Assembly (NCBI GenBank): GCA_022760735.1
Contig: JAKELU010000006.1
Span: 18,411 to 82,410 of the forward strand
Source: Firmicutes bacterium FC7
GTDB taxonomy: Bacteria; Bacillota; Clostridia; Tissierellales; Tissierellaceae
Reading direction: 5' to 3'
Length of the DNA: 64,000 nucleotides
Numbering within the stretch: the first letter of the stretch is position 1; each line of letters begins with the position of its first letter. This document shows, in pieces, positions 42,725 to 50,677 of the stretch. Position numbers and translations under genes: made by a program. The notes below the pieces were generated by a model that was not told the DNA's origin, searched no databases, and saw nothing but the letters and a program-made list of their open reading frames with translations.

Positions 42725-43216
42725 CTAAAAATCTGTCTTTATTATTTTGCCGTTCTCATCAATATGGATTTCTGTTATTTTATCTAGATATGGCACATTA
42801 TCTTTCTTAGTGCATTCTAATGTATGGATCTTTTTATTAATTCCTTTACCTTGTTTGTAATTTGCTTTTAAAACCTTCATAAGTGAAACTGGATGCTCTG
42901 GTTCCTTTAATGATATAAATGCAGTATCTGGGACAGCGATTGCATCTTGGATAAGTTTCTCAAAATCGATATCATCTAGCCCTGGAATGAGGAAGAACTC
43001 AACTTGATTCTCCAAATCATCGAAACCTTTAACCTGTACATTTGTAAAATTCTTTTTTGCAACGGCCATTAATGTAGCCATTAAAGGGCGAATACCTGCG
43101 GATCTGTGTCCTGATACTACGATTGATTCTTTTCTCATTATAGCATCTTCAATATATTGTCCCTGTTCTTCAGTCATAAAATTTTGTGTTACAAATTTAC
43201 TTATCATTGGGTTCAT
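42725..43216 (-). CDS. Degenerate CpaF/VirB11-like P-loop protein, function unknown
   Basis: A 163-residue protein. MTEEQGQYIEDAIMRKESIVVSGHRSAGIRPLM resembles the start of the nucleotide-binding domain of CpaF/VirB11-type secretion ATPases, but the Walker A is not a functional GxxxxGK[ST] (it reads SGHRSAGIRPL). VEFFLIPGLDDIDFEKLIQDA may correspond to the Walker B region. It is probably a non-catalytic relative. Monocistronic, with a GGAGTG-type site before the minus-strand ATG. Role unknown. Confidence 0.6.
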   Translation of the reverse strand: MNPMISKFVTQNFMTEEQGQYIEDAIMRKESIVVSGHRSAGIRPLMATLMAVAKKNFTNVQVKGFDDLENQVEFFLIPGLDDIDFEKLIQDAIAVPDTAFISLKEPEHPVSLMKVLKANYKQGKGINKKIHTLECTKKDNVPYLDKITEIHIDENGKIIKTDF

Positions 43217-43379
43217 AATATATCACTCCTAAGGTTTTTTAATATATTAAGTATATTGTAACACTTTATTCTTGGTAATTAAAGGGAAAAACTGAAAGTT
43301 GGTTAAATTTATAACAAAAATGGTAAATACAAAAATAAATGGTATAATAAGTATAAATTATCTGTGAAAGGTGAATAAG

Positions 43380-43850
43380 ATGAGTTACGAAAAAATTAAA
43401 ATGGATAGACAAAAAAGAATTGCCTTAATAGCTCATGATAACATGAAAAAAGAATTGATAGATTGGGTAAAAAAGAATAAGGAAATCTTAAGTAAACACT
43501 TTCTTTTCGGAACGGGTACTACAGCAAGAATAATTGCAGAAACGGTTAACCTTCCAGTTAGAGGATTCAAATCTGGCCCAATGGGTGGAGATCAACAAAT
43601 AGGGGCAAGAATAGTCGAAGGGAAAATAGATATGATGATTTTTTTCTGGGATCCACTAGAAGCTCAACCACATGATCCTGATGTAAAAGCTTTATTAAGA
43701 ATTGCTGTTCTTTACGATATTCCAGTTGCGAATAATATGTCAACTGCTGATTTTCTTTTAACTTCAGTCTTAATGGGTGAGGAATACGAGAGACATGTAG
43801 TTGATTATCAAGATTTTATAAAGAAGAGAATGGAACATTTCTTAAAATAA
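43380..43850 (+). CDS. mgsA: Methylglyoxal synthase
   Basis: A 156-residue MgsA: RIALIAHDNMKKELIDW, HFLFGTGTTARII, the catalytic segment GPMGGDQQIGARI (active-site Asp) and FFWDPLEAQPHDPDVKAL. It converts dihydroxyacetone phosphate to methylglyoxal, bypassing lower glycolysis under phosphate limitation. The ATG at 43380 follows AAAGGTG; the GTG at 43371 is inside that site. Confidence 0.95.
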   Translation: MSYEKIKMDRQKRIALIAHDNMKKELIDWVKKNKEILSKHFLFGTGTTARIIAETVNLPVRGFKSGPMGGDQQIGARIVEGKIDMMIFFWDPLEAQPHDPDVKALLRIAVLYDIPVANNMSTADFLLTSVLMGEEYERHVVDYQDFIKKRMEHFLK

Positions 43851-43875
43851 TTTTTAGAAAACTTTGTAAATATGC

Positions 43876-44036
43876 TTGCTTTTTTAAGAAAACGGTGTTA
43901 CAATATGGATGTAGCTTTAATTCAGTAGTAATAATGAGAAACAATAAACTGTAGTATGCGCTTCAAAGCATATAATAAAGAAATTTATTGTTGGGAATTA
44001 CACGAATTAAAGAAATAAATTTTGGAGGTATATGCT
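43876..44036 (+). promoter_or_regulatory. Cold-shock gene promoter and long 5' leader
   Basis: TTGCTT (43876-43881), 17 bases, TACAAT (43899-43904) form a candidate promoter, leaving an untranslated leader of about 125 bases before the csp ATG. Long structured leaders are typical of cold-shock genes and regulate translation by temperature. Confidence 0.6.
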
Positions 44037-44234
44037 ATGAAGGGTACAGTAAAATGGTTTAATGCAGAAAAAGGTTTTGGATTTATTACAACTGAAGAAG
44101 GAAACGATGTATTTGCACATTTTTCACAAATTCAAAAAGAAGGATTTAAAACTTTAGAAGAAGGCCAATCAGTAGAATTCAACGTAGTTGAAGGTCAAAA
44201 AGGCTTACAAGCTGAGCAAATAGTAATATTATAA
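44037..44234 (+). CDS. csp: Cold-shock protein (CspA family)
   Basis: A 65-residue single cold-shock domain: [20 protein letters not shown] with RNP1 and VFAHFSQIQ with RNP2. RNA chaperone and antiterminator at low temperature. GGAGGT lies seven bases before the ATG at 44037; an overlapping ATG at 44032 is closed after two codons. Confidence 0.97.
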   Translation: MKGTVKWFNAEKGFGFITTEEGNDVFAHFSQIQKEGFKTLEEGQSVEFNVVEGQKGLQAEQIVIL

Positions 44235-44257
44235 TTAAATAATAGATTATGGAAATT

Positions 44258-44296
44258 AACCTCTTAGGGAATTGACTCTAGGAGGTTTTATTTTTT
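44258..44296 (+). terminator. Terminator after csp
   Basis: AACCTCTTAG and CTAGGAGGTT stem (one wobble) followed by a TTTTATTTTTT tract. Confidence 0.9.
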
Positions 44297-44352
44297 AAGA
44301 ATATATGTTACACTTTAAAAGGCTTAAATAAATAGTAAAGAGAGGTAAATAA

Positions 44353-45099
44353 ATGAGTGAAAATAATCTAGTAGCGAAAGTAAATGGCAAGGAAATTTCA
44401 AAGGATGATGTAGTAAAATTCCTAAATGATATAGGACCTCAAATGGCAATGCAATTTCAATCTCCAGAAGGAATTAAAACAGTAATACGCGAGCTTGTAA
44501 ACCAAGAATTGCTATACCTTGATGCTATAGAATCTAATCTAGATGAAGATAAGGAATTTAAAGAGGTATTAGAGCAAACAAAGATCAATCTTTTAAAGGA
44601 TTATGCAGTAAATAAGATTATAGCTGGTATAAGTACAACAGAAGAGGAGCTTAAAGAATATTTCGAAGAAAATAAAGAGAATTATAATAAACCTGAATCA
44701 GTGAAGGCTAGTCACATTCTAGTAGACAATGAAGAGAAAGCAAATGATATATTAGCTGAATTAGAAGAGGGACTTAGCTTTGAAGATGCTGCAAAAAAAT
44801 ATTCTACATGCCCATCAAAGGATGTTGGTGGAGCTCTAGGTGAGTTTACTAAAGGGCAAATGGTTAGGGAATTTGAAGATGCTGCTTTTTCGATGGAGGT
44901 AGGTACAATTTCAAAACCAGTAAAGACTCAATTTGGTTATCATATAATAAAATTAACAGAGAAGAATGAAGCATCTGAAAGCTCCTTTGAAGAAGTTAAG
45001 GATCAAGTTTATAGTCAAGTATTAAGACTTAAACAACAAAGTGCATACTTAGCAAAGATTGATGAATTGAAGAATAAATACGAAGTAGAAATGTACTAA
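44353..45099 (+). CDS. Parvulin-type peptidyl-prolyl isomerase, cytoplasmic
   Basis: A 248-residue SurA/PrsA-like protein: N-terminal chaperone helices with VNGKEISKDDVVKFL, then a parvulin domain (~118-210) with SVKASHILVDNEEKA, GLSFEDAAKKYSTCPSKDVGGALGEF and QFGYHIIKLTEK. No signal peptide or lipobox, so unlike PrsA it should act in the cytoplasm, probably as a folding helper. AGAGGTAAATA precedes the ATG. Confidence 0.9.
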   Translation: MSENNLVAKVNGKEISKDDVVKFLNDIGPQMAMQFQSPEGIKTVIRELVNQELLYLDAIESNLDEDKEFKEVLEQTKINLLKDYAVNKIIAGISTTEEELKEYFEENKENYNKPESVKASHILVDNEEKANDILAELEEGLSFEDAAKKYSTCPSKDVGGALGEFTKGQMVREFEDAAFSMEVGTISKPVKTQFGYHIIKLTEKNEASESSFEEVKDQVYSQVLRLKQQSAYLAKIDELKNKYEVEMY

Positions 45100-45126
45100 A
45101 GAGATGGCCTATGCCATCTCTTTTTT
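45100..45126 (+). terminator. Terminator after the isomerase gene
   Basis: AGAGATGGC and GCCATCTCT perfect 9-bp stem then TTTTT. Confidence 0.92.
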
Positions 45127-45225
45127 ATGACCTAACCTACTCCTCTCAATCTTTAATTGTTTGAAAATTGGAAATAGTGGTATTTATTACACATGAATAG
45201 CATTTATTAATATGGGGGTGGTATT

Positions 45226-46182
45226 TTGTTCATTAAGCAAAAAATGATGAGAACAGTTATTTATTCTCTAATTCCATTAATAATTGCTGGAACATACTTT
45301 TATGGCTTAAGAGTATTGTTGTTGATGGCAGTAGTTACAGCATTTGGAGTTTTAACAGAATACTTATTTGCAAAACAATATAAAAGAAAAGTATCAGAGG
45401 CAATCTTTGTAACATGTATCCTTTATACCATGACACTACCTCCAACAATACCATTATGGATTGCAGTAATAGGAATAATTTTTGGTGTTGTATTTGGGAA
45501 AGAAGTCTATGGAGGTTTTGGGAAAAATATTTTCAATCCTGCCTTAATTGCGAGAGCCTTTGTATACATATCATTTCCTTCACCACTTACAATTTCTTGG
45601 ACTAATGTATCTAAGGGATTTCCTGGAGGATTTGCAACTTACCTAAATGAAGGAATTGAAATGGTATCACAGGCAACGCCTATGTTATTATTTAGAGCAA
45701 CAGGGGAAGAAGTTCCAATCGCTAATCTACTGATAGGAAATGTGGCAGGTTCAATCGGTGAAACTAGTGCAATACTAATTATTTTAGCTGGAATTTATCT
45801 AATTTACAAGAATGTAGCATCTTGGCATATAATGGCTGGATGTTTATCAGGGTTCATTGGACTAAATAGTATTTTATATCTAATAGGGTCAACAAAGGTG
45901 CCAGATCCGCTTTATGGTTTATTAGCCGGAGGATTTTTATTTGGAACAGTTTTTATGGCCACAGATCCTGTATCTTCACCAAAAACCAAAGAAGGAAAGA
46001 TAATATACGGTGTACTTATCGGAATTGTTACAGTAATTATTAGAGGATATGCTCTATTTGCAGGTGGTATGATGTTTGCAATTCTAATCGGAAATACCTT
46101 CGCTCCTATAATAGATGAGGGAGTAAAGGCTTTAAATAAAGCTAAGAAAAATACTCCATCTAAAAAGGAGGTATCAGCATGA
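45226..46182 (+). CDS. nqrB: NqrB/RnfD-type membrane subunit
   Basis: A 318-residue membrane protein with about ten segments: GKEVYGGFGKNIFNPALIARAF and VFMATDPVSSPKTKEGKIIYG are signature loops. SQATPM (~148-153) matches the site where FMN is joined to Thr by a phosphoester in NqrB/RnfD. It transfers electrons in a sodium- or proton-pumping complex. First gene of a five-gene operon (B-C-D-E-F). TTG start with GGGGGTGG upstream. Confidence 0.92.
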   Translation: MFIKQKMMRTVIYSLIPLIIAGTYFYGLRVLLLMAVVTAFGVLTEYLFAKQYKRKVSEAIFVTCILYTMTLPPTIPLWIAVIGIIFGVVFGKEVYGGFGKNIFNPALIARAFVYISFPSPLTISWTNVSKGFPGGFATYLNEGIEMVSQATPMLLFRATGEEVPIANLLIGNVAGSIGETSAILIILAGIYLIYKNVASWHIMAGCLSGFIGLNSILYLIGSTKVPDPLYGLLAGGFLFGTVFMATDPVSSPKTKEGKIIYGVLIGIVTVIIRGYALFAGGMMFAILIGNTFAPIIDEGVKALNKAKKNTPSKKEVSA

Positions 46183-46781
46183 AAAAATCATTTGCTTATC
46201 CAATAATATTTATGACTTTAATAACGGCAATTTCAGTTTTTGCATTAGCTTTCTTAAATGAAAGTACTGCCGAGAGAGTAGAAACTCTTCAGGAAACTGA
46301 ATTAAGAACAAAAATTTTATATGCCTTTGATATAAAGGTAAATACAACAGATCCTGAAGAAATAGAAAGGGTATTTTATGCAAATATAAAAGAAGAGTTA
46401 TCAGGAGAGGATAAAATTTATATACTAATGGAAAACAATAAGGAGATTGGATATGCATTTCCAGTTTCCGGACCTGGCTTATGGGGAAATATAGATGCTT
46501 ATGTAGCTATTTCAACTAATTACAATGAATTATTAGGCTTAGTTTTTACTAAACATTCAGAAACCCCTGGACTTGGAGGAAGAATAGAAGAAGAAGCATT
46601 CCTGCAGCAGTTTAGAGGTCTAAACATCTCAGGTACACAAGATGGAAATTATATAGTTTATAGACCAGCTAGTAATGGTAATGTAGATGCCATTGCAGGT
46701 GCTACTCTAACTTCCCAGTCAGTTGCAAAATTATTGAATGAAGATATAGATAATTTTATTAAGACAAGGAAGGGGGAATAG
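46179..46781 (+). CDS. nqrC: NqrC/RnfG-type FMN-binding subunit
   Basis: A 200-residue protein with one N-terminal membrane anchor and an extracytoplasmic FMN-binding domain. GLVFTKHSETPGLGGRIEE and DAIAGATLTSQSVA carry the flavinylation motif (SGATxS/T in most members, AGATLT here), whose Thr is modified by ApbE. ATG start overlaps the nqrB stop by four bases with AAAGGAGG upstream. Confidence 0.92.
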   Translation: MKKSFAYPIIFMTLITAISVFALAFLNESTAERVETLQETELRTKILYAFDIKVNTTDPEEIERVFYANIKEELSGEDKIYILMENNKEIGYAFPVSGPGLWGNIDAYVAISTNYNELLGLVFTKHSETPGLGGRIEEEAFLQQFRGLNISGTQDGNYIVYRPASNGNVDAIAGATLTSQSVAKLLNEDIDNFIKTRKGE

Positions 46782-46784
46782 AGT

Positions 46785-47399
46785 TTGGCAAAGTATAAAG
46801 CAAAAAAGATATTAAGGGATGGAATATGGGATGATAACCCTGTGTTTAGACAATTAATAGGTCTATGTTCTGCTCTAGCGGTCACAAATCTATGTATGAA
46901 CTCATTTATAATGGGAATGGGATTAACATTTGTTACTGGTCTGTCTTCCTTTACAATTTCATTAATAAGACAATTTACTCCAAAACACATAAGGATGATG
47001 GTGCAGGTCCTTATTATTGCAGTATATGTAATTATAGTGGATATATTTCTAAGGGCATATATGCCTGAACTAAGTAAAGCTTTGGGACCATATGTTGGGT
47101 TGATTATTACTAATTGTATTATCATGGGTAGAGCAGAAGCTTATGCTCAGAATAACCCACCAATACCTTCTTTAATAGACGGTATAGCAAATGGTCTTGG
47201 TTATACACTTGTATTATTATCAATAGCTGTGGTTAGAGAAATATTAGCCTTTGGTTCTATATTTGGAATAAAAATATTAGGAGAAGGTTTTGTGCCATGG
47301 ACTATTATGATAATGCCTCCTAGTGCTTTTTTCCTATTAGCAATTATAATTTGGGTGACTCATAATATTCAGGATAAGAAAAGTGAGGTGGCTAAATAA
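46785..47399 (+). CDS. nqrD: NqrD/RnfE-type membrane subunit
   Basis: A 204-residue membrane protein with six segments: DNPVFRQLIGLCSALAVTN, the TNCIIMGRAEAYAQNNPPIPS loop and the inverted-repeat Cys positions (GLCS and TNCI) that hold the Fe centre shared with NqrE. TTG start with a purine-rich AAGGAAGGGGGA upstream. Confidence 0.92.
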   Translation: MAKYKAKKILRDGIWDDNPVFRQLIGLCSALAVTNLCMNSFIMGMGLTFVTGLSSFTISLIRQFTPKHIRMMVQVLIIAVYVIIVDIFLRAYMPELSKALGPYVGLIITNCIIMGRAEAYAQNNPPIPSLIDGIANGLGYTLVLLSIAVVREILAFGSIFGIKILGEGFVPWTIMIMPPSAFFLLAIIIWVTHNIQDKKSEVAK

Positions 47400-47989
47400 T
47401 GATAGAACTTAATCCTTTGATAATATTTATAGCTGCTATTTTTACTAATAATATGATTTTTTCAAATTTTCTTGGGATGTGTTCATATATTGCAGTATCT
47501 AAGGAAATTCCAACTTCATTAGGGCTTGGCCAGGCTGTAACCTTTGTTTTAGCATGTACATCTATTATAAATTACTTTATTTACTATTATATCCTTGTTC
47601 CACTTAACCTTGAGTTCTTGAGATTCATAATATTTATAATAAGTATCGCAGCCTTTGTACAGTTGTTGGAAATGATATTGGAAAGATATATTCCGAATCT
47701 ATACTACGCCCTAGGTATATTTCTTCCATTAATTACAGTTAACTGTGCTATCTTAGGAGTTTCACTATTTATGATAATAAGAAATTATACGTTTTTTCAA
47801 TCCTTTGCTTTTAGCGTAGGTTCAGGATTAGGCTGGACACTTGCAATAGTAGCCTTGGCAGGTATTAGACAGAAAATTAAAATAAATAGTGTTCCTAAAG
47901 GTCTGCAGGGTCCTGGAATTGCCCTTATAACTACTGGACTGATGGCATTGGCTTTTATTGGCTTCTCCGGCATCGTCCAAATTCAATAA
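47399..47989 (+). CDS. nqrE: NqrE/RnfA-type membrane subunit
   Basis: A 196-residue six-helix membrane protein, inverted-topology partner of NqrD: FTNNMIFSNFLGMCSYIAVSKE and PLITVNCAILGVSLF contain the paired Cys ligands of the intramembrane Fe centre. ATG overlaps the nqrD stop by one base. Confidence 0.93.
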   Translation: MIELNPLIIFIAAIFTNNMIFSNFLGMCSYIAVSKEIPTSLGLGQAVTFVLACTSIINYFIYYYILVPLNLEFLRFIIFIISIAAFVQLLEMILERYIPNLYYALGIFLPLITVNCAILGVSLFMIIRNYTFFQSFAFSVGSGLGWTLAIVALAGIRQKIKINSVPKGLQGPGIALITTGLMALAFIGFSGIVQIQ

Positions 47990-48001
47990 GGGGGGGTATA
48001 T

Positions 48002-49099
48002 ATGAGTAATATATTGATACCAACCTTAGTATTTTCTATTATGTCAGCTATTTTTGCCCTTCTACTAACTATTGCAGATAAAACAGTAAATAATTACGGT
48101 GAAGTTAAAGTTACTATCAATGAAGACAAAGAGTATGTAGTAAAAGGAGGATCTTCTTTACTATCAACTCTTATAGAAGAAAAGGTATTTATCCCTTCTG
48201 CATGTGGAGGCAAAGGAACATGTGGTTATTGCAAGGTAAAGGTTAAGGAGGGTGGTGGGCCAGTACTAGCAACAGAGATGACACATCTTACAAAGGAAGA
48301 CTTAGAAAATAATGTAAGACTTTCTTGTCAATGTAAGTTAAAGCAAGATGTTAAAATTGAAATCCCAGAAGATTTATTTAATGTTAGGGAGTATTATGCA
48401 GTTGTTGAAAGTATAACAGACCTTACTGATGTAATTAAAATGCTAAGATTCAAATTACCTGAAGATGCTGAAATGAATTTTAAACCAGGGCAATATGTTC
48501 AATTAAAGGCTCCTATTTATGAAGGAAATGACGAGGAAGTATATAGAGCATATTCCATTGCATCATCACCATCTATGAAAGGTTATATAGATCTTGTAAT
48601 AGGATATGTACCACAAGGAATTGCTACTACTTATGTTCATAGACATTTGAAGGTTGGTGATGAGGTAAGCTTAAATGGTCCTTATGGAGATTTTTATTAC
48701 CATGATAATGATAGAGAGATGATTATGGTAGCAACAGGAACAGGGGTTGCACCGATTCTTTCAATTCTAAATTATATGAAAGAACACGATATAAAGAGAA
48801 AGGCAAGATTCTATTTTGGTGCTAAAACAACAAAGGATCTATTTATGTTAGACTATTTTAAGGAATTAGAAGAAACTCTATATGATTTTAAATTTATACC
48901 TACATTATCAAGAGTATCCGACGATGATGATTGGGATGGAGAACGAGGTAGGGTAAATAAAGCCATTGATAAGTTATTACAAGACGGAGAAAATAAAGAA
49001 GCTTATCTATGTGGTAATGCAGCCATGATAGAATCTGTTGTTAAATCTCTAACCGCAAAGGGAGTACCTGAAGAGCTGATATATTATGATAAGTTCTGA
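48002..49099 (+). CDS. nqrF: NqrF-type NADH-oxidising subunit
   Basis: A 365-residue protein: N-terminal membrane helix, a [2Fe-2S] ferredoxin domain with CGGKGTCGYCKVKV and the fourth Cys in LSCQCKL, then an FAD/NAD(P)H reductase domain with AYSIASSP, GDFYYHDND and MVATGTGVAPILSIL. It takes electrons from NADH. Its presence, rather than RnfB and RnfC, makes this an Nqr-like rather than Rnf-like complex. GGGGGG precedes the ATG. Confidence 0.95.
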   Translation: MSNILIPTLVFSIMSAIFALLLTIADKTVNNYGEVKVTINEDKEYVVKGGSSLLSTLIEEKVFIPSACGGKGTCGYCKVKVKEGGGPVLATEMTHLTKEDLENNVRLSCQCKLKQDVKIEIPEDLFNVREYYAVVESITDLTDVIKMLRFKLPEDAEMNFKPGQYVQLKAPIYEGNDEEVYRAYSIASSPSMKGYIDLVIGYVPQGIATTYVHRHLKVGDEVSLNGPYGDFYYHDNDREMIMVATGTGVAPILSILNYMKEHDIKRKARFYFGAKTTKDLFMLDYFKELEETLYDFKFIPTLSRVSDDDDWDGERGRVNKAIDKLLQDGENKEAYLCGNAAMIESVVKSLTAKGVPEELIYYDKF

Positions 49100-49117
49100 T
49101 AAAAAGTTCTAATTAAT

Positions 49118-49151
49118 AGAAAAATCTCTAAGATATCTTAGAGATTTTTCT
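49118..49151 (+). terminator. Terminator after the nqr operon
   Basis: AGAAAAATCTCTAAGA and TCTTAGAGATTTTTCT form a perfect long stem ending in a T-rich arm. Confidence 0.9.
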
Positions 49152-49253
49152 ATTCTTCATCATATGTTCACATTTATATGGTATAATAAACTAGGATTCA
49201 ATAAGTGAATATTGTATTATAGGCCATCGGTGAAGGATGAATGGGGGTATAGA

Positions 49254-50615
49254 ATGAAATTAGAACTTTTTGAATTTATTGATAAAACTCTAAAATTAAT
49301 AGAGAATAAAAGTGATGTTTTAAATAAGGTAGCAGGTGAGCTGGAAAATTTTTTTACTAATAGCCTTTTTATAAATGATCACTTTTTAAATGTCCATCAT
49401 AGAATAAAAACTTCTGATAGTTTGAAAGAGAAGATACTTAGACATAATTTATATTTAACATATAGTACACCGGAGGAATTAGTGGATAATCTATCTGACT
49501 TAATAGGTTTTAGAATCGAATGTAGATTTATGATGGATGAAGAAAAAATTTATAGGGATATATTGAATTTATTTAATATAAAGGAAGAAGATGGATACTA
49601 TTCTAACCCTTTGAATTCAAGTATAATGCTAAAACTAGATGACAAACAACCTCAAATACAGAAAAATGGTTTTGAAATATATAAAATCGATGGTAGGTAT
49701 ATTAAAAATGATGTTAAAGTAAATTTCGAACTTCAAATAAAATCAATGGTAAACGTTTTCTGGGGCGACATAGATCATAGAGTACTATATAAGAACTTTA
49801 ATTATATGCTTACTGAAGATTTCTTTAGAGATATAATGTCATCTATTAAGGATAGTTTAGCTATGATTGATAGGCAGCTGATGCTTGTATATAATCATCT
49901 AAATAATATGGATGCAAGTAATTCCGAGAACAATAAATCTCAATTTAAGGCATTGTTATCTAAGATTATCCATGATGTGTATATAGTTAGAGTAAGACAA
50001 GAGATAGGGTTTGTTATAGATTTTAAAAAACCAACAGACGTAATTGTAGATTATATTTTCAATAAAGCAAAAAGCTCTACTGACAATTCAAATAATTATA
50101 ACGATAGCTTTATTAAGATACTTAATAGATTAAATCAAATTGGGAAAAATGAAATTACATTCGATAACTACATTGAATTTGAAAGGGAAATTGCAATTGA
50201 TGACGAGTTTGCAAGTAGATTGGGTAATATAATATTAAATGTAATCAATAAGGATTTTAAATGGAATTTATTCTTTAAAATTCTATTTGAGATTGAAGAA
50301 TCAAATAATGCTGAAGATTTTGAAGGCTTTATAAGTTTTATTAGAGCTAAGATATGTGATGGTGTACAGGAGATGTTAAAAGAAAAAGAATTAGATTGTG
50401 CGCTAAAAGATGATATTATGTCTACAATTAGAGAGTATATATTAGAATTATTTGAGAAATCTACAAATATAGATTTAATAAATTTGTGCAATATTAAATC
50501 TTTGAATACAGCTATAAAGAAAACTTTGAGAAATATTGAAACATATGATGATTGGTTATTATCTAAACCACTATTATATAATAAAATAATGGAATTTTGT
50601 ATAATTTATAAGTAA
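49254..50615 (+). CDS. RelA/SpoT synthetase-domain protein with atypical active site
   Basis: A 453-residue protein. Residues ~35-200 match a (p)ppGpp synthetase domain: HHRIKTSDSLKEKILRH (substrate Arg/Lys), LIGFRIECRF and NFELQIKSMVNVFWGDIDHR. However the usual GY-S-H motif is replaced by NGFEIYKID, so the Tyr and His that bind the acceptor nucleotide are not recognisable. The remaining ~250 residues are helical and unlike RelA regulatory domains. GGGGG six bases upstream favours the ATG at 49254. Alarmone synthesis is possible but unproven. Confidence 0.7.
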   Translation: MKLELFEFIDKTLKLIENKSDVLNKVAGELENFFTNSLFINDHFLNVHHRIKTSDSLKEKILRHNLYLTYSTPEELVDNLSDLIGFRIECRFMMDEEKIYRDILNLFNIKEEDGYYSNPLNSSIMLKLDDKQPQIQKNGFEIYKIDGRYIKNDVKVNFELQIKSMVNVFWGDIDHRVLYKNFNYMLTEDFFRDIMSSIKDSLAMIDRQLMLVYNHLNNMDASNSENNKSQFKALLSKIIHDVYIVRVRQEIGFVIDFKKPTDVIVDYIFNKAKSSTDNSNNYNDSFIKILNRLNQIGKNEITFDNYIEFEREIAIDDEFASRLGNIILNVINKDFKWNLFFKILFEIEESNNAEDFEGFISFIRAKICDGVQEMLKEKELDCALKDDIMSTIREYILELFEKSTNIDLINLCNIKSLNTAIKKTLRNIETYDDWLLSKPLLYNKIMEFCIIYK

Positions 50616-50677
50616 GGCATAGCCTTACTTTTTTTATTTTTAAAATGGGGTATAATTGAATATAAGGAGGTATTCCT

